DNA of 64,000 nucleotides from Salegentibacter flavus (GTDB lineage Bacteria > Bacteroidota > Bacteroidia > Flavobacteriales > Flavobacteriaceae): positions 42,105 to 106,104 of the forward strand of contig NZ_FOVL01000014.1 of assembly GCF_900115145.1 (NCBI RefSeq). The letters run 5' to 3'. The notes under the pieces are model-generated. The model saw only the letters and a program-made list of their open reading frames with translations, did no database searches and had not been told where the DNA came from. Positions 55,715 through 64,000 of this stretch are shown here, in pieces; positions within the stretch are counted from its first letter, which is position 1; each line of letters opens with the position of its first letter. The position numbers and the translations under genes were made by a program.

Positions 55715-56332
55715 TTAGCCCTTTAATGAACTTTCAAAGGGAACCCGATTGGCAATGCTTCGCCCCAGTGTTACCTCATCGGCATATTCGAGCTCGTCTC
55801 CGACAGAAATTCCGCGGGCAATGGTAGAAGTTTTTATTTTAGTGCCTTCCAGTTGTTTGAAAATATAAAAGTTGGTGGTGTCTCCTTCCAGTGTACTGCT
55901 AAGTGCAAAAATAATCTCCTCCACTTTCCCGGCCTTCACCTTTTCTATGAGGGGATGAATATTAAGTTGCGAGGGTCCCACTCCATCCATCGGGCTAATC
56001 TTTCCGCCCAGCACGTGATAATGCCCCCGGTATTGCCCGGTGTTCTCAATAGCCATCACATCGCGGATGTCTTCTACCACACAAACCAATTCTTCATTCC
56101 GGGCCGGATTGGCACAGATATCACATAATTCGGTATCGCTAATATTAAAACAGTTTTTACAGAGTTTTATCTCGCTGCGTAGTTTCGTTAATGCGGAAGC
56201 CAGGTTTTGGGTTTGAGCTTCTGGTTGCTTCAATAGATGCAAAACCAACCTTAAAGCGGTTCTCTTTCCTATACCCGGTAACTGTGACATTTCGTCTACA
56301 GCCTGCTCCAGCAATTTTGATGAAAAATCCAT
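55715..56332 (-). CDS. recR: Recombination protein RecR
   Basis: Protein of 205 aa. The helix-hairpin-helix [20 protein letters not shown] lies at the N-terminus. The C4 zinc finger is [16 protein letters not shown], and the TOPRIM domain has [16 protein letters not shown] and [14 protein letters not shown]. It loads RecA with RecO in gap repair. Divergent from the symporter gene. Confidence 0.97.
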   Translation of the reverse strand: MDFSSKLLEQAVDEMSQLPGIGKRTALRLVLHLLKQPEAQTQNLASALTKLRSEIKLCKNCFNISDTELCDICANPARNEELVCVVEDIRDVMAIENTGQYRGHYHVLGGKISPMDGVGPSQLNIHPLIEKVKAGKVEEIIFALSSTLEGDTTNFYIFKQLEGTKIKTSTIARGISVGDELEYADEVTLGRSIANRVPFESSLKG

Positions 56333-56426
56333 AGCGCAAAGTTAAGATTTTTACCGGACGAATTTTGGCCGAAAACTCCCAAGTTTAACCTGAATTTGTA
56401 AATTCGCCTTTTCAGAAGAAAATCTT

Positions 56427-57872
56427 ATGCAGCCTTACCAAATCTTGCTTTTGATCGCCGCCTATTTCGGCGTCTTGTTTTTAATCTCCTTTTTTTCCAG
56501 CCGTGCCGGCACCAATGCTGAATTCTTCAGGGCAAACCGGCAATCGCCATGGTATATTGTAGCCTTTGGGATGATTGGAGCCTCCCTGAGTGGAGTGACC
56601 TTTATTTCACTTCCCGGTACAGTTACCACCGATAGCTTTAGTTATTTCCAGGTGGTTTTGGGGTATACTGTGGGTTATGCAGTGATAGGCCTGGTATTGC
56701 TCCCGCTTTATTACCGGCTAAACCTCACTTCGATCTATTCCTACCTGGATTCCCGCTTCGGAAAATATTCCTATAAAACCGGGGCATCATTCTTTCTGCT
56801 TTCGCGAATTGTGGGTTCAAGTTTCAGGCTTTTTCTGGTGGCAAATGTTCTTCAGCTTATATTATTTGACGGACTGGGAATTCCGTATTATGCTACGGTT
56901 ACGGTAACAATTTTTCTTATCTGGCTTTACACCTTCAGAAGCGGGATTAAAACAGTAGTCTGGACAGACACCTTACAAACCCTGTTTATGCTCTTGGCAC
57001 TGGGAGTTACCCTGGTGGTACTTTCAGAAGAATTAGGAGTCTCAGGAGCAGGAATGATCAATTACCTTTCTGATACCGGGTTGACACAGATTTTCTTTTT
57101 CGACGATTGGAAAAGCAGTCATCATTTTATAAAACAATTTGTTAGCGGGGCTTTTATCGCGATAGTAATGACAGGTCTCGACCAGGATATGATGCAGAAG
57201 AACCTTACCTGCAGGAATCTTAAAGATGCACAAAAAAATATGTTCACTTTTACGATGGTGCTCACCATAGTAAATATGCTGTTCTTAATTCTGGGGGTTC
57301 TACTCACTCAATATGCCGACCTTAACGGAATTGACGCTATTAAAGATGAACTTTTCCCCGCAATTGCCACCAGTGGAGAATTGGGAATTGGCGTTGCCAT
57401 ACTCTTTGTGCTGGGTTTGATCGCTGCAGCTTACTCCAGTGCCGATGGCACCTTAACTGCGCTCACCACGTCTTTTAGTTTAGATATCCTGGAAATCGAA
57501 AAGTATTATAACGAAAAAAAACAGATAAGAATTAGAAAACAGATACACATCGCAATATCTATCCTGATGATACTGGTGATGCTGATCTTTAAGTATGCCA
57601 TCGCCGATAAAAGTGTGATCAATAAACTCTTTGAATTCGCCGGTTATACTTATGGCCCTTTACTGGGACTTTATACACTTGGGCTATTCACAGATTGGAA
57701 GATAAAAGATAAACTCGTACCCCTGGTGGCAATACTTGCTCCGATACTTTCTTATATAATAAGTATCAACAGCCTTAACTGGTTCGGATTTGAATTCGGG
57801 TTCTTTATCCTGATATTAAATGGTGCCTTAACCTTCCTGGGCTTAGTATTGATTCGTAGAGAGCATAACTAA
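56427..57872 (+). CDS. Sodium:solute symporter (SSS family)
   Basis: Integral membrane protein of 481 aa with about 13 helices. Family features include the N-terminal EFFRANRQSPWYIVAFGM, GASLSGVTFISLPG, GLDQDMMQKNLTCRNLKDAQKN and AAYSSADGTLTALTTSF, which carries sodium-site Ser/Thr residues. The substrate (sugar, amino acid or carboxylate) cannot be assigned. The 3' end overlaps the convergent CoA-binding gene by 30 bp. Confidence 0.94.
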   Translation: MQPYQILLLIAAYFGVLFLISFFSSRAGTNAEFFRANRQSPWYIVAFGMIGASLSGVTFISLPGTVTTDSFSYFQVVLGYTVGYAVIGLVLLPLYYRLNLTSIYSYLDSRFGKYSYKTGASFFLLSRIVGSSFRLFLVANVLQLILFDGLGIPYYATVTVTIFLIWLYTFRSGIKTVVWTDTLQTLFMLLALGVTLVVLSEELGVSGAGMINYLSDTGLTQIFFFDDWKSSHHFIKQFVSGAFIAIVMTGLDQDMMQKNLTCRNLKDAQKNMFTFTMVLTIVNMLFLILGVLLTQYADLNGIDAIKDELFPAIATSGELGIGVAILFVLGLIAAAYSSADGTLTALTTSFSLDILEIEKYYNEKKQIRIRKQIHIAISILMILVMLIFKYAIADKSVINKLFEFAGYTYGPLLGLYTLGLFTDWKIKDKLVPLVAILAPILSYIISINSLNWFGFEFGFFILILNGALTFLGLVLIRREHN

Positions 57873-58205
57873 AGTACAGGCAGGCTCCACTTCAATATGA
57901 TTTTTCTGCAGAATTTCATAAAATTCAGGATTCTCTGTGCCGGGATTAAAGATCACTCTCTCCGGGTTTAAAGAGAGAATATAATCGTAGTATTCGGATT
58001 GACGTGGCGCACTCAGGTACAAAGTAACTGTATCTATGTCTTCAAACTGAGGTTTATCTTTTTTTATTTTAACTCCCTCGACCTCTCCCTCACGCAAACC
58101 TATCGCAACGGTAGGCTGGCCGTGTTGCACCAGGCGCTTAATGGCAATGTTAGAATAACGGGAGGGTTTTAAGGATGCGCCAATAACTAATGTTTTCTTT
58201 TCCAT
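57843..58205 (-). CDS. CoA-binding domain protein
   Basis: Protein of 120 aa, the single-domain CoA_binding_2 fold: TLVIGASLKPSRYSNIAIKRL (Rossmann-like phosphate loop), DTVTLYLSAPRQSEYYDYI and the terminal EVEPACTLVMLS with its conserved Cys. Such proteins (YccU-type) bind CoA or similar cofactors; the role is undefined. It ends inside the 3' end of the symporter gene. Confidence 0.9.
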   Translation of the reverse strand: MEKKTLVIGASLKPSRYSNIAIKRLVQHGQPTVAIGLREGEVEGVKIKKDKPQFEDIDTVTLYLSAPRQSEYYDYILSLNPERVIFNPGTENPEFYEILQKNHIEVEPACTLVMLSTNQY

Positions 58206-58330
58206 ATAACAAAAGTAAAATATCTGTTTAACTGTAACAAGTTAATTATTGAATTGTCTTTTTATATAGGAAGCTTCCCCGGAATCCCGGTATAATGTGA
58301 TGGTTAGTGTTGGGAGAGGGGATTTTTCTT

Positions 58331-58367
58331 AACCCATACCAGAATTTTGGTATGGGTTTATTTTTTT
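58331..58367 (+). terminator. Orphan rho-independent terminator
   Basis: A perfect 11-bp stem (AACCCATACCA / TGGTATGGGTT), a 6-nt loop and a TATTTTTTTTT tract. The nearest upstream gene on this strand ends at 57872 and is separated by the start of the convergent gene, so it may end a small RNA. Confidence 0.8.
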
Positions 58368-58453
58368 TTAAAAAAAGTGTAACATTTTAGATTTACCTGC
58401 GTCTTTTATAGTGAAGGCTTTTTTAAAATTTAGAAGTTTTAGGTCTTTTTATT

Positions 58454-58590
58454 ATGTATAACAAAGTACATTGCTATACACAAAACATTTAAAGTCTTTA
58501 AGAATTGCAGAGATAAATACTTTTGAATAGCCCACATAATAAGGCTATTTCGGGGGACACAAACCTAGAATTAATATGTATAACAAGGTA
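58454..58590 (+). repeat. Pair of TATGTATAACAARGTA direct repeats
   Basis: TATGTATAACAAAGTA at 58454-58469 and TATGTATAACAAGGTA at 58575-58590 (15 of 16 identical, 121 bp apart) lie upstream of the TonB receptor. They may be binding sites for a regulator. Confidence 0.6.
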
Positions 58591-58628
58591 TCATCTATTA
58601 AATACTAATCATCAAAATCAATCAGAAA

Positions 58629-60986
58629 ATGAAACAGTTATTTTTAATCATCGCACTTTTTTCTTCCGCCATAAGCCTGGCGGATAACGAACCCTTCGGA
58701 AATATTACCGGCGAGGTAATAGACGAAGAATTACAGGAACCTATCCCTTATGCCACGGTAGTGATAAATGATATGGAAGGGAACCTTATCTCCGGAAACA
58801 CCTCAACCGGTGATGGCAGCTTCGTCATAGATAAAGTTCCTGCGGGAAAATATGTCCTCCAGGTTCAGTTTATCGGTTACAAAACCTACAACCGCGAAGT
58901 AGACATCAACAGCAGAAATTCGAACATTAACATTGGGAAGATCTATCTGGAGCCCGATGTTGCCATGCTGGACGGGGTAACCGTCATTGCTGAAAGAACC
59001 ACCATTGAACAACGCGTAGACCGCAAGGTTATTAATGTTGGAAAAGACTTAACAACTACAGGCGCCAGTGCTTCTGACATTATGAATAATATCCCTTCAG
59101 TAAATGTAGACCAGAACGGAAATATCGCCCTGCGGGGAAATTCCAATGTGAAGATCTTAGTAGACGGGCGTCCTACCAACATGGATGCGGCCCAATTGCT
59201 CAGGCAAATTCCCTCTACCTCCATTAAAAGCATTGAGCTTATCACAAATCCTTCAGCAAAATATAATCCGGAAGGCATGAGTGGGATCATCAATATCGTT
59301 TTGCATAAGAATGCTAACGACGGCTTTAACGGCAATTTAAACGCCGGAGTAACCCAGGGAGAAAATACCCGCTATAATAGCTCCCTAGATCTGAATTACC
59401 GAAAAGGCAAATTCAATTTCTTCGGAAATTTTGGAGCACAATGGGGGGATCGCTTTAATTTTGGCCGTATTTACCTCACTGAAGATAATTACCGGCAAAA
59501 CTTTGATCTGGTAAACAGCAGACGTTCTTTATTATTTAAAGTTGGAGTAGACTTTTATCTGAATGACAGAAACACCTTTTCCTTTTATACCAATCAGAAT
59601 CCTTATAAAGGAGGCCCGGATGGTTCGCTCAGTATCCTCTACCCCGACAATCCGGAAAACAATCTCACCCAAAATTTGGATTTCGATTACGAAAACCAGA
59701 ACTCCACTTATAATTTTATTTTTGACCATAAGTTCAATGACGAAGGGCACAAGATCCTTTTGGAGAGCAATTACAACTATTTTGATGAAGACGAGAATTC
59801 CAGTTTCACTTTTGAAGGTAATACCGGGAACCTGGCAGCATATCGCGATCATGTTAAGGAAAAAAGAGAAAATCTCGTTGTAAATCTGGATTATGAGAAT
59901 CCGTTAAACGAACACAGCAAACTGGAAATGGGTGCTGAAGCAAGAATTCTTAATACCGATAATGCTTTTACCACGACAAATGAGGAAATGAGCGATGCAA
60001 CATACCAGTATAACAGAGACATTTACAGTTTTTACACCACCTATGGTCAGAATTTTGAAAAATGGTCTTACCAATTGGGGGCAAGACTGGAAAGCTTTAA
60101 GGTGAATGCGATCTATAATAAAGAAGAAATATTTACCGATGATTATTTAAACCTTTATCCTTCCGGTTTTATCACTTACACTCCGGGAGAAAAGAACACC
60201 TATCAGCTTAGTTATAGCCGAAGGATAGACCGGCCGGGTTTCTTCCAGGTAACTCCTATACGGGATGTTAGCAGTCCGAGATTAACGGTATCAGGTAACC
60301 CGGAATTACAGCCACAGTTCACTAATTCGCTAGAATTTAATTATACCCGAAAATTTGAGGAGAAAGGTAGTTTTAGTGCGGGGGTTTTCTTCAGAAATCT
60401 AAATGACGAGATTAGTCAGGTTTTTCTTGAAGATCCGGAAGAGCCGGGATCCCTATTGCTGCAATTCGCCAATTTTGAGGACAACAACTCTTACGGACTG
60501 GAATTATCTACCAATTATAAATTCACCAAATGGTGGAGCACCAACACCAGCTTTGAAGTGTACAGCCAGAAATTAAAAGGGCAGGTAGGAACCCAATATT
60601 TAGAAACCGACAATACTGCCTTCACCTTTAGAAGCAGCCATAATTTTAAGGCTTCAGAAAGATTAAGCTTCCAACTCTTCGGATTCTACCGCGGAGAAAG
60701 CAAAAACCTGCAAATGGATATGGAGCCCATGTATTTCATGAATGCGGGAACTCGTTATTCCTTTTGGGATGATAAAGCCAGCCTGAGCCTGAATTTTAAT
60801 GATATTTTTAACAGCCAGGAATTCCGGTTCATTAACGGCAGGCCTCTGCCCCAGGAAGGCCGGTTTAAAGGAGAGTCACAAACTGTTTATTTAGGTTTCT
60901 CCTATCGCTTTGGGGGCGGAAAAAATAAAGCTCTGCAAAGAAAACAGAGAGATGACAACCAGGCTGAGGGCGGCGGGGTTTTCTAA
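58629..60986 (+). CDS. TonB-dependent receptor with carboxypeptidase-like N-terminal domain
   Basis: Protein of 785 aa with a signal peptide (about residues 1-18). A beta-sandwich carboxypeptidase-regulatory-like domain spans about 25-110 (ITGEVIDEELQEPIPYATVV, GSFVIDKVPAGKYVLQVQFIGYKTY). The plug follows (SASDIMNNIPSVNVDQNGNIALRGN, LVDGRPTNM) and then a long outer-membrane beta-barrel ending SYRFGGGKN. This is the barrel family without the canonical SusC features and with no SusD partner. The ligand is unknown. A tail of basic/Gln-rich residues follows the last strand. A terminator follows 38 bp later. Confidence 0.9.
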   Translation: MKQLFLIIALFSSAISLADNEPFGNITGEVIDEELQEPIPYATVVINDMEGNLISGNTSTGDGSFVIDKVPAGKYVLQVQFIGYKTYNREVDINSRNSNINIGKIYLEPDVAMLDGVTVIAERTTIEQRVDRKVINVGKDLTTTGASASDIMNNIPSVNVDQNGNIALRGNSNVKILVDGRPTNMDAAQLLRQIPSTSIKSIELITNPSAKYNPEGMSGIINIVLHKNANDGFNGNLNAGVTQGENTRYNSSLDLNYRKGKFNFFGNFGAQWGDRFNFGRIYLTEDNYRQNFDLVNSRRSLLFKVGVDFYLNDRNTFSFYTNQNPYKGGPDGSLSILYPDNPENNLTQNLDFDYENQNSTYNFIFDHKFNDEGHKILLESNYNYFDEDENSSFTFEGNTGNLAAYRDHVKEKRENLVVNLDYENPLNEHSKLEMGAEARILNTDNAFTTTNEEMSDATYQYNRDIYSFYTTYGQNFEKWSYQLGARLESFKVNAIYNKEEIFTDDYLNLYPSGFITYTPGEKNTYQLSYSRRIDRPGFFQVTPIRDVSSPRLTVSGNPELQPQFTNSLEFNYTRKFEEKGSFSAGVFFRNLNDEISQVFLEDPEEPGSLLLQFANFEDNNSYGLELSTNYKFTKWWSTNTSFEVYSQKLKGQVGTQYLETDNTAFTFRSSHNFKASERLSFQLFGFYRGESKNLQMDMEPMYFMNAGTRYSFWDDKASLSLNFNDIFNSQEFRFINGRPLPQEGRFKGESQTVYLGFSYRFGGGKNKALQRKQRDDNQAEGGGVF

Positions 60987-61023
60987 AAATTTCACTTATA
61001 AGTTATTTGGTTAGTTGGAAAAG

Positions 61024-61050
61024 GTCCCGGTGTAAAAGCCGGGGCTTTTT
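61024..61050 (+). terminator. Terminator after the first TonB receptor
   Basis: GTCCCGG / CCGGGGC stem (one G-T pair) followed by TTTTT, 38 bp after the stop codon. Confidence 0.8.
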
Positions 61051-61115
61051 GTTCTATAGCACCAAATATTTGACTTTTGTGATTAAGGTCACATTCTTAA
61101 AGTACTAAATAGGCC

Positions 61116-61123
61116 TATATTTG
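61116..61123 (+). promoter_or_regulatory. -7 box immediately before the small Cys-rich gene
   Basis: TATATTTG is a perfect -7 match ending 7 bp before ATG 61131, so transcription would begin almost at the start codon and the mRNA would be nearly leaderless. Confidence 0.45.
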
Positions 61124-61130
61124 CCGGCAA

Positions 61131-61505
61131 ATGGAGAAAAGAAGTACACTTATTGTTCTGCTTTTTGTAGCGGTTATGCTGTTTAACAGCATAAAAAGTG
61201 GCTTCATGGTAAGTTTTTACCTGGTAGACAATTCAAGTTTCACAGAGTTATTTTGTGTGAACCAGGACAAACCCGAAATGGAATGTAACGGAAAGTGTGA
61301 GCTTTCCAAATTAAATAAGGATTCAACATCTGACGAGAAACCATCGCACCTTGATTTTCTGCAGCGGCAGGTGGTTCTCTTTTTTAATCCTATGCAAAAC
61401 CTGGAGGTCTTCCAGTTTTCAGAAGAACGGGAACCTGCTACAGCCTATTTAAATAATTACAAATACCAACACTTACCAAGGATTATCCATCCCCCTTCTC
61501 TTTAA
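61131..61505 (+). CDS. Small membrane-anchored Cys-rich protein linked to a TonB receptor
   Basis: Protein of 124 aa with an N-terminal hydrophobic segment (about 7-28) that is a signal or anchor. The soluble part has three close cysteines, in LFCVNQDKPEMECNGKCELS (Cys42, 52, 56), and a C-terminal HLPRIIHPPSL motif. Similar short proteins with ECNGKC and HPP ends precede metal or siderophore TonB receptors in Flavobacteriaceae. A metal-binding role is inferred, not shown. It lies 85 bp upstream of the second receptor. Confidence 0.65.
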   Translation: MEKRSTLIVLLFVAVMLFNSIKSGFMVSFYLVDNSSFTELFCVNQDKPEMECNGKCELSKLNKDSTSDEKPSHLDFLQRQVVLFFNPMQNLEVFQFSEEREPATAYLNNYKYQHLPRIIHPPSL

Positions 61506-61590
61506 GCTTAATTTTTTTCAGATAATTATAAAATCGATCGGTACTAACCGGTGGATACAATTTACTTATATCAATTTTAATCAGAATTAA

Positions 61591-63873
61591 ATGAAAATTT
61601 TAAGCATATTAATTTTCCTTTCCTCAACCCTATTGCTGCAGGCGCAATCCAAATTAAGCCTTATGGACGAGCTTAGTATGGAGCCTGTAGAAAATGCTAC
61701 TATCCGCATTAAAGGCAGTAATAAAGCTGCGGTTAGCAATGAAAAAGGAGAGGTATTTATAGATTTTTCTGAAGAAGATACGCTTCAGATAAGTCATTTA
61801 AAATACAGAAAACAAAGTCTGACAAACATAAAACCGGGAGAAGTTATCTATCTCGAAAGACTGACTTTCAGGATTAGCGAGGTCCTTCTTAGAGGGAACC
61901 CACAAATAGATCCTGCACAAAGCCTGGTGAAAACGAATTTCAGGGAAAAAGTAGTACAGCCTAAAAATGTGGGTGAGCTTTTTAGCGACATCAACGGGTT
62001 CTCCCTAATTAAACGAGGCAGCTACGCGATGGATCCCAGTATGCGTGCCAGCCAGTATGAACAATTGAACATTCAGTTTGATGGAGGCACTAAAGCCATG
62101 CACGCCTGCCCAAGCCGAATGGACCCTATCACCACCCTGGTAAATCCCGAGGAAGTTACCCGAATTGAAATTATTAAAGGTCCATTCAGCGTTCGTTACG
62201 GAAATACATCTGGTGGGATCATCAATATGGTCACCGATAATGCAGTGGAAACCTCCGACAAATTATCGGGCAGCGTTTCTTCTGGTTACGAGAGCAACGG
62301 AAATTCTATGGTAAACATGGTTCAACTTCAGGGAAACCTAAATAAACTGGACCTATCGGGAAATTTCAGCCACAGAGATTACGGTGATTATGAAGATGGA
62401 GAAGGAAGAAGTATTCCTTCCTCCTTCCGAAGCCTGGGTTATAACCTGGAAGCAGGTTACTCCTTTAATGAAATCAACAGGCTAAAAGCCGGTTTCAGGC
62501 AATCTTTTGGGCGCGATGTAAAACACGCGGGGTTAATGATGGATACCGATGAGGATAACAGCAGTATTTATAGCCTGGACTATAATTACAGACCCGAGGA
62601 GGGAAAACTAAGAGGTTTAACCGCGAAGGCTTACTACTCTTTTGTAGACCATATTATGAGCAACTACAATCGTCCCTCATTTAACCGAACTGCGGCTATT
62701 TCTGTGGTAGATGCAACCACCTATGGTGGAAAACTGGAAACCGAATGGAAACTGAACAACAAGTGGCGGCTCTTTACAGGTGTAGATGTCACAAATCTTT
62801 CCCGGGACGGGCAAAGAGAGCGCCTGGTTAAAGTGAGTATGGCCGGAGAACCTTTGGCAATGCCGATGGAATTCCAGGATAAGGTTTGGCAGGATAGCTA
62901 CGTGAATGATTACGGTGTTTTTACCGAAGCCAAATTTATCTTAAGCGAAAAGGACATTTTCAACTTTGGGGCTCGTTTGGATCATATTGTTGCTGAAAGT
63001 AAAGATCCGGATGCAGGCTTTGCTGAATTATACCCGGATACCGGGAAAAGCGACGAACAGCTTTTTAGCGGAACCGTTTCATACAAACGATTGCTAAAGG
63101 ATAATTATTCCCTGGAGTTTTCCTACGGTAGAGGTGCCAGACCGGCAAATATGGAGGAACGCTATATCGCATATTTCAATATAGGTAGAGATCCTTATGA
63201 GTATGTAGGGAATCCAAACCTGGAAGCAGAGGTGAACAATCAGTTCGAAATTGGGCTTAAAGGAAAAGAGATTTATACCGGAAACCTGAAGCATTTCAGC
63301 TTCTCGGCAAGTGCATTCTATTCAATTTATGAGAATTATATCGTTGGACTAGTAGACGAAAGTTTAACCAGAAGAAATATGCCGAGTCAACCTCCTGTGC
63401 ATCCCAAGGTTTTCAGAAACCTGGATGATGCCTACAAAACCGGATTTGAACTCTCGGGGGAGCTAGCCTTTACTTCCGGATTTAAACTGGGAACAGATCT
63501 CGCTTACACCTACACCCAAAATGAAGATCTTGGGGAATCCCTGCCACTATCCCCGCCACTGGTTAGCCGCTCGAGGATAGAATATGAAAATGAGAAATTC
63601 TGGGCCGGGGTTTATTATAACATCACCGCCGACCAGGAAAATATTGCCCCATCTTTTGGCGAAACCAGAACCCCGGGCTACAGTCTTATGGACCTGAAAG
63701 CCGGCACCACCGCGATAAAAAATCTGAATATAGGAGTTGGAGTGCTAAATGTCTTTGACAAATATTATCACAGCCATTTGAATTTCGCCTTTAATAACCA
63801 GGCAGATTTCACCCGGCAACCAATTACCGAACCGGGAAGGAATTTCACTGTGTTTGTGAACTACAATTTTTAA
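61591..63873 (+). CDS. TonB-dependent receptor, probably for copper (OprC/NosA-like)
   Basis: Protein of 760 aa with a signal peptide (residues 1-19, LLLQAQ). A short carboxypeptidase-like domain (about 20-100) precedes the plug (about 105-215: IDPAQSLVKTNF, GFSLIKRGSYAMDPSMRAS, VTRIEIIKGPFSVRYGNTS) and the barrel, which ends NFTVFVNYNF. Within the plug, KAMHACPSRMDPIT has Cys173 and Met177, the CxxxM spacing that binds Cu in OprC and appears in the TonB-copper receptor family. This makes copper uptake a reasonable guess; other metals or chelates remain possible. Confidence 0.85.
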   Translation: MKILSILIFLSSTLLLQAQSKLSLMDELSMEPVENATIRIKGSNKAAVSNEKGEVFIDFSEEDTLQISHLKYRKQSLTNIKPGEVIYLERLTFRISEVLLRGNPQIDPAQSLVKTNFREKVVQPKNVGELFSDINGFSLIKRGSYAMDPSMRASQYEQLNIQFDGGTKAMHACPSRMDPITTLVNPEEVTRIEIIKGPFSVRYGNTSGGIINMVTDNAVETSDKLSGSVSSGYESNGNSMVNMVQLQGNLNKLDLSGNFSHRDYGDYEDGEGRSIPSSFRSLGYNLEAGYSFNEINRLKAGFRQSFGRDVKHAGLMMDTDEDNSSIYSLDYNYRPEEGKLRGLTAKAYYSFVDHIMSNYNRPSFNRTAAISVVDATTYGGKLETEWKLNNKWRLFTGVDVTNLSRDGQRERLVKVSMAGEPLAMPMEFQDKVWQDSYVNDYGVFTEAKFILSEKDIFNFGARLDHIVAESKDPDAGFAELYPDTGKSDEQLFSGTVSYKRLLKDNYSLEFSYGRGARPANMEERYIAYFNIGRDPYEYVGNPNLEAEVNNQFEIGLKGKEIYTGNLKHFSFSASAFYSIYENYIVGLVDESLTRRNMPSQPPVHPKVFRNLDDAYKTGFELSGELAFTSGFKLGTDLAYTYTQNEDLGESLPLSPPLVSRSRIEYENEKFWAGVYYNITADQENIAPSFGETRTPGYSLMDLKAGTTAIKNLNIGVGVLNVFDKYYHSHLNFAFNNQADFTRQPITEPGRNFTVFVNYNF

Positions 63874-63896
63874 TTCTTTCGAACCCTAAAACAAAA

Positions 63897-63927
63897 GGAG
63901 GCTGTCTAAAAAGGCAGCCTCTTTTTT
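63897..63927 (+). terminator. Terminator-like hairpin, possibly also an IS end
   Basis: GAGGCTGTCT / AGGCAGCCTC stem with a short A loop, followed by TTTTTT. It ends the receptor transcript. The sequence GAGGCTGTCTAAAA also resembles IS1182-like terminal repeats, and a transposase starts 33 bp later. Confidence 0.65.
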
Positions 63928-63938
63928 GTATAATTAAG

Positions 63939-63966
63939 TGCTCATGTTTATTTTTAAGCATGAGCA
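63939..63966 (+). repeat. Hairpin burying the transposase start codon
   Basis: TGCTCATG and CATGAGCA form a perfect 8-bp stem with a 12-nt AT-rich loop. The ATG at 63960 lies in the 3' arm. Confidence 0.65.
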
Positions 63967-64000
63967 GCAAAGTAGTATTCAAGACTTACCAACAGGACCA
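63960..64000 (+). CDS. IS1182-like transposase, N-terminus only (window edge)
   Basis: Only 13 codons are present: MSSKVVFKTYQQD. This matches the beginning of IS1182-type transposases of Bacteroidota (basic VVFKxYxQ start). The preceding hairpin over the start codon and the inverted-repeat-like sequence at 63897 support a mobile element running off the right edge. Confidence 0.45.
   Translation, partial: MSSKVVFKTYQQD

Larger units (their letters stand above)
58206..58628. other. Intergenic region with an orphan terminator and paired repeats
   Basis: About 420 bp between divergent genes. It holds a strong plus-strand terminator hairpin (58331-58367) with no plus-strand ORF before it, then two TATGTATAACAA-type repeats (58454 and 58575), and no recognisable small ORF. 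Confidence 0.6.

Noticed and set aside
1..64000. CRISPR arrays, tRNA or rRNA genes
   Set aside because: No regularly spaced repeats of 25-40 bp and no cloverleaf or rRNA sequence were noticed on either strand.

Overview
The window looks like a chromosomal stretch from a marine-type member of the Bacteroidota, most likely family Flavobacteriaceae (Gramella/Salegentibacter-like). The grounds are: the rpmB-rpmG-DUF4295-ftsY cluster typical of that phylum, a bacillithiol gene (bshC), flavobacterial-style TonB receptors with carboxypeptidase-like N-terminal domains, -7 boxes of the TANNTTTG type with almost no Shine-Dalgarno sequences, and many short lipoproteins with an SC lipobox. No rRNA, tRNA or CRISPR array was seen.

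Layout. 0-9.4 kb: a FAS1 lipoprotein cut by the window edge, small secreted proteins, mnmA, a nitronate monooxygenase, then a minus-strand chain (guaA, a LysM/periplasmic-binding fusion, OsmC, a DUF922 putative protease) whose last three genes overlap by one base (TAATG). 9.4-30.1 kb: a PLP decarboxylase overlapping bshC, two secreted metallopeptidases (M14, M16), a Ca2+/Na+ exchanger, two closely similar TVP38/TMEM64 membrane proteins around a DUF2459 gene, an erythromycin-esterase-like gene paired with a class I aldolase, rimO, a P1-family peptidase and an APC permease with a cytoplasmic USP-like tail. Small gene remnants (an NTF2-like tail, the head of a REP-associated transposase) and palindromic repeats lie between them.

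30.2-33.3 kb is a visibly AT-richer accessory patch: a frameshifted PD-(D/E)XK-like nuclease gene, an orphan ATP-grasp ligase and a second PD-(D/E)XK-like protein. The first two are each followed by the same 41-bp repeat (38/41 identical), which suggests cassette-like acquisition. A large multi-PAS histidine kinase follows. 37.2-42.8 kb is the clearest structural story: an Acg-like nitroreductase gene has been split by an IS21-family element (istB/istA) with a perfect 8-bp target duplication, and that IS21 has itself been invaded near its right end by an ISL3-family element. The ISL3 carries its transposase plus an IS630-like helix-turn-helix passenger gene. Joining the nitroreductase halves at the duplication restores one uninterrupted frame of 324 codons.

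43-58 kb is mostly core: MltF-type transglycosylase, class IV aminotransferase, a lipoprotein amidase, ftsY and the ribosomal protein cluster, cinA with an Hpt protein, an FAH hydrolase, a DnaQ-type exonuclease, a stand-alone BLUF photoreceptor, a 2-oxoacid dehydrogenase E2, recR, a sodium:solute symporter and a CoA-binding protein. 58-64 kb has two TonB receptors. The second carries a CxxxM motif like that of the copper receptors OprC/NosA and is preceded by a small Cys-rich protein. The window ends inside what appears to be an IS1182-like element whose start codon is buried in a hairpin. I see no fully convincing new system. The best leads are the AT-rich nuclease/ATP-grasp patch with its repeats and the ISL3 element with a passenger gene.
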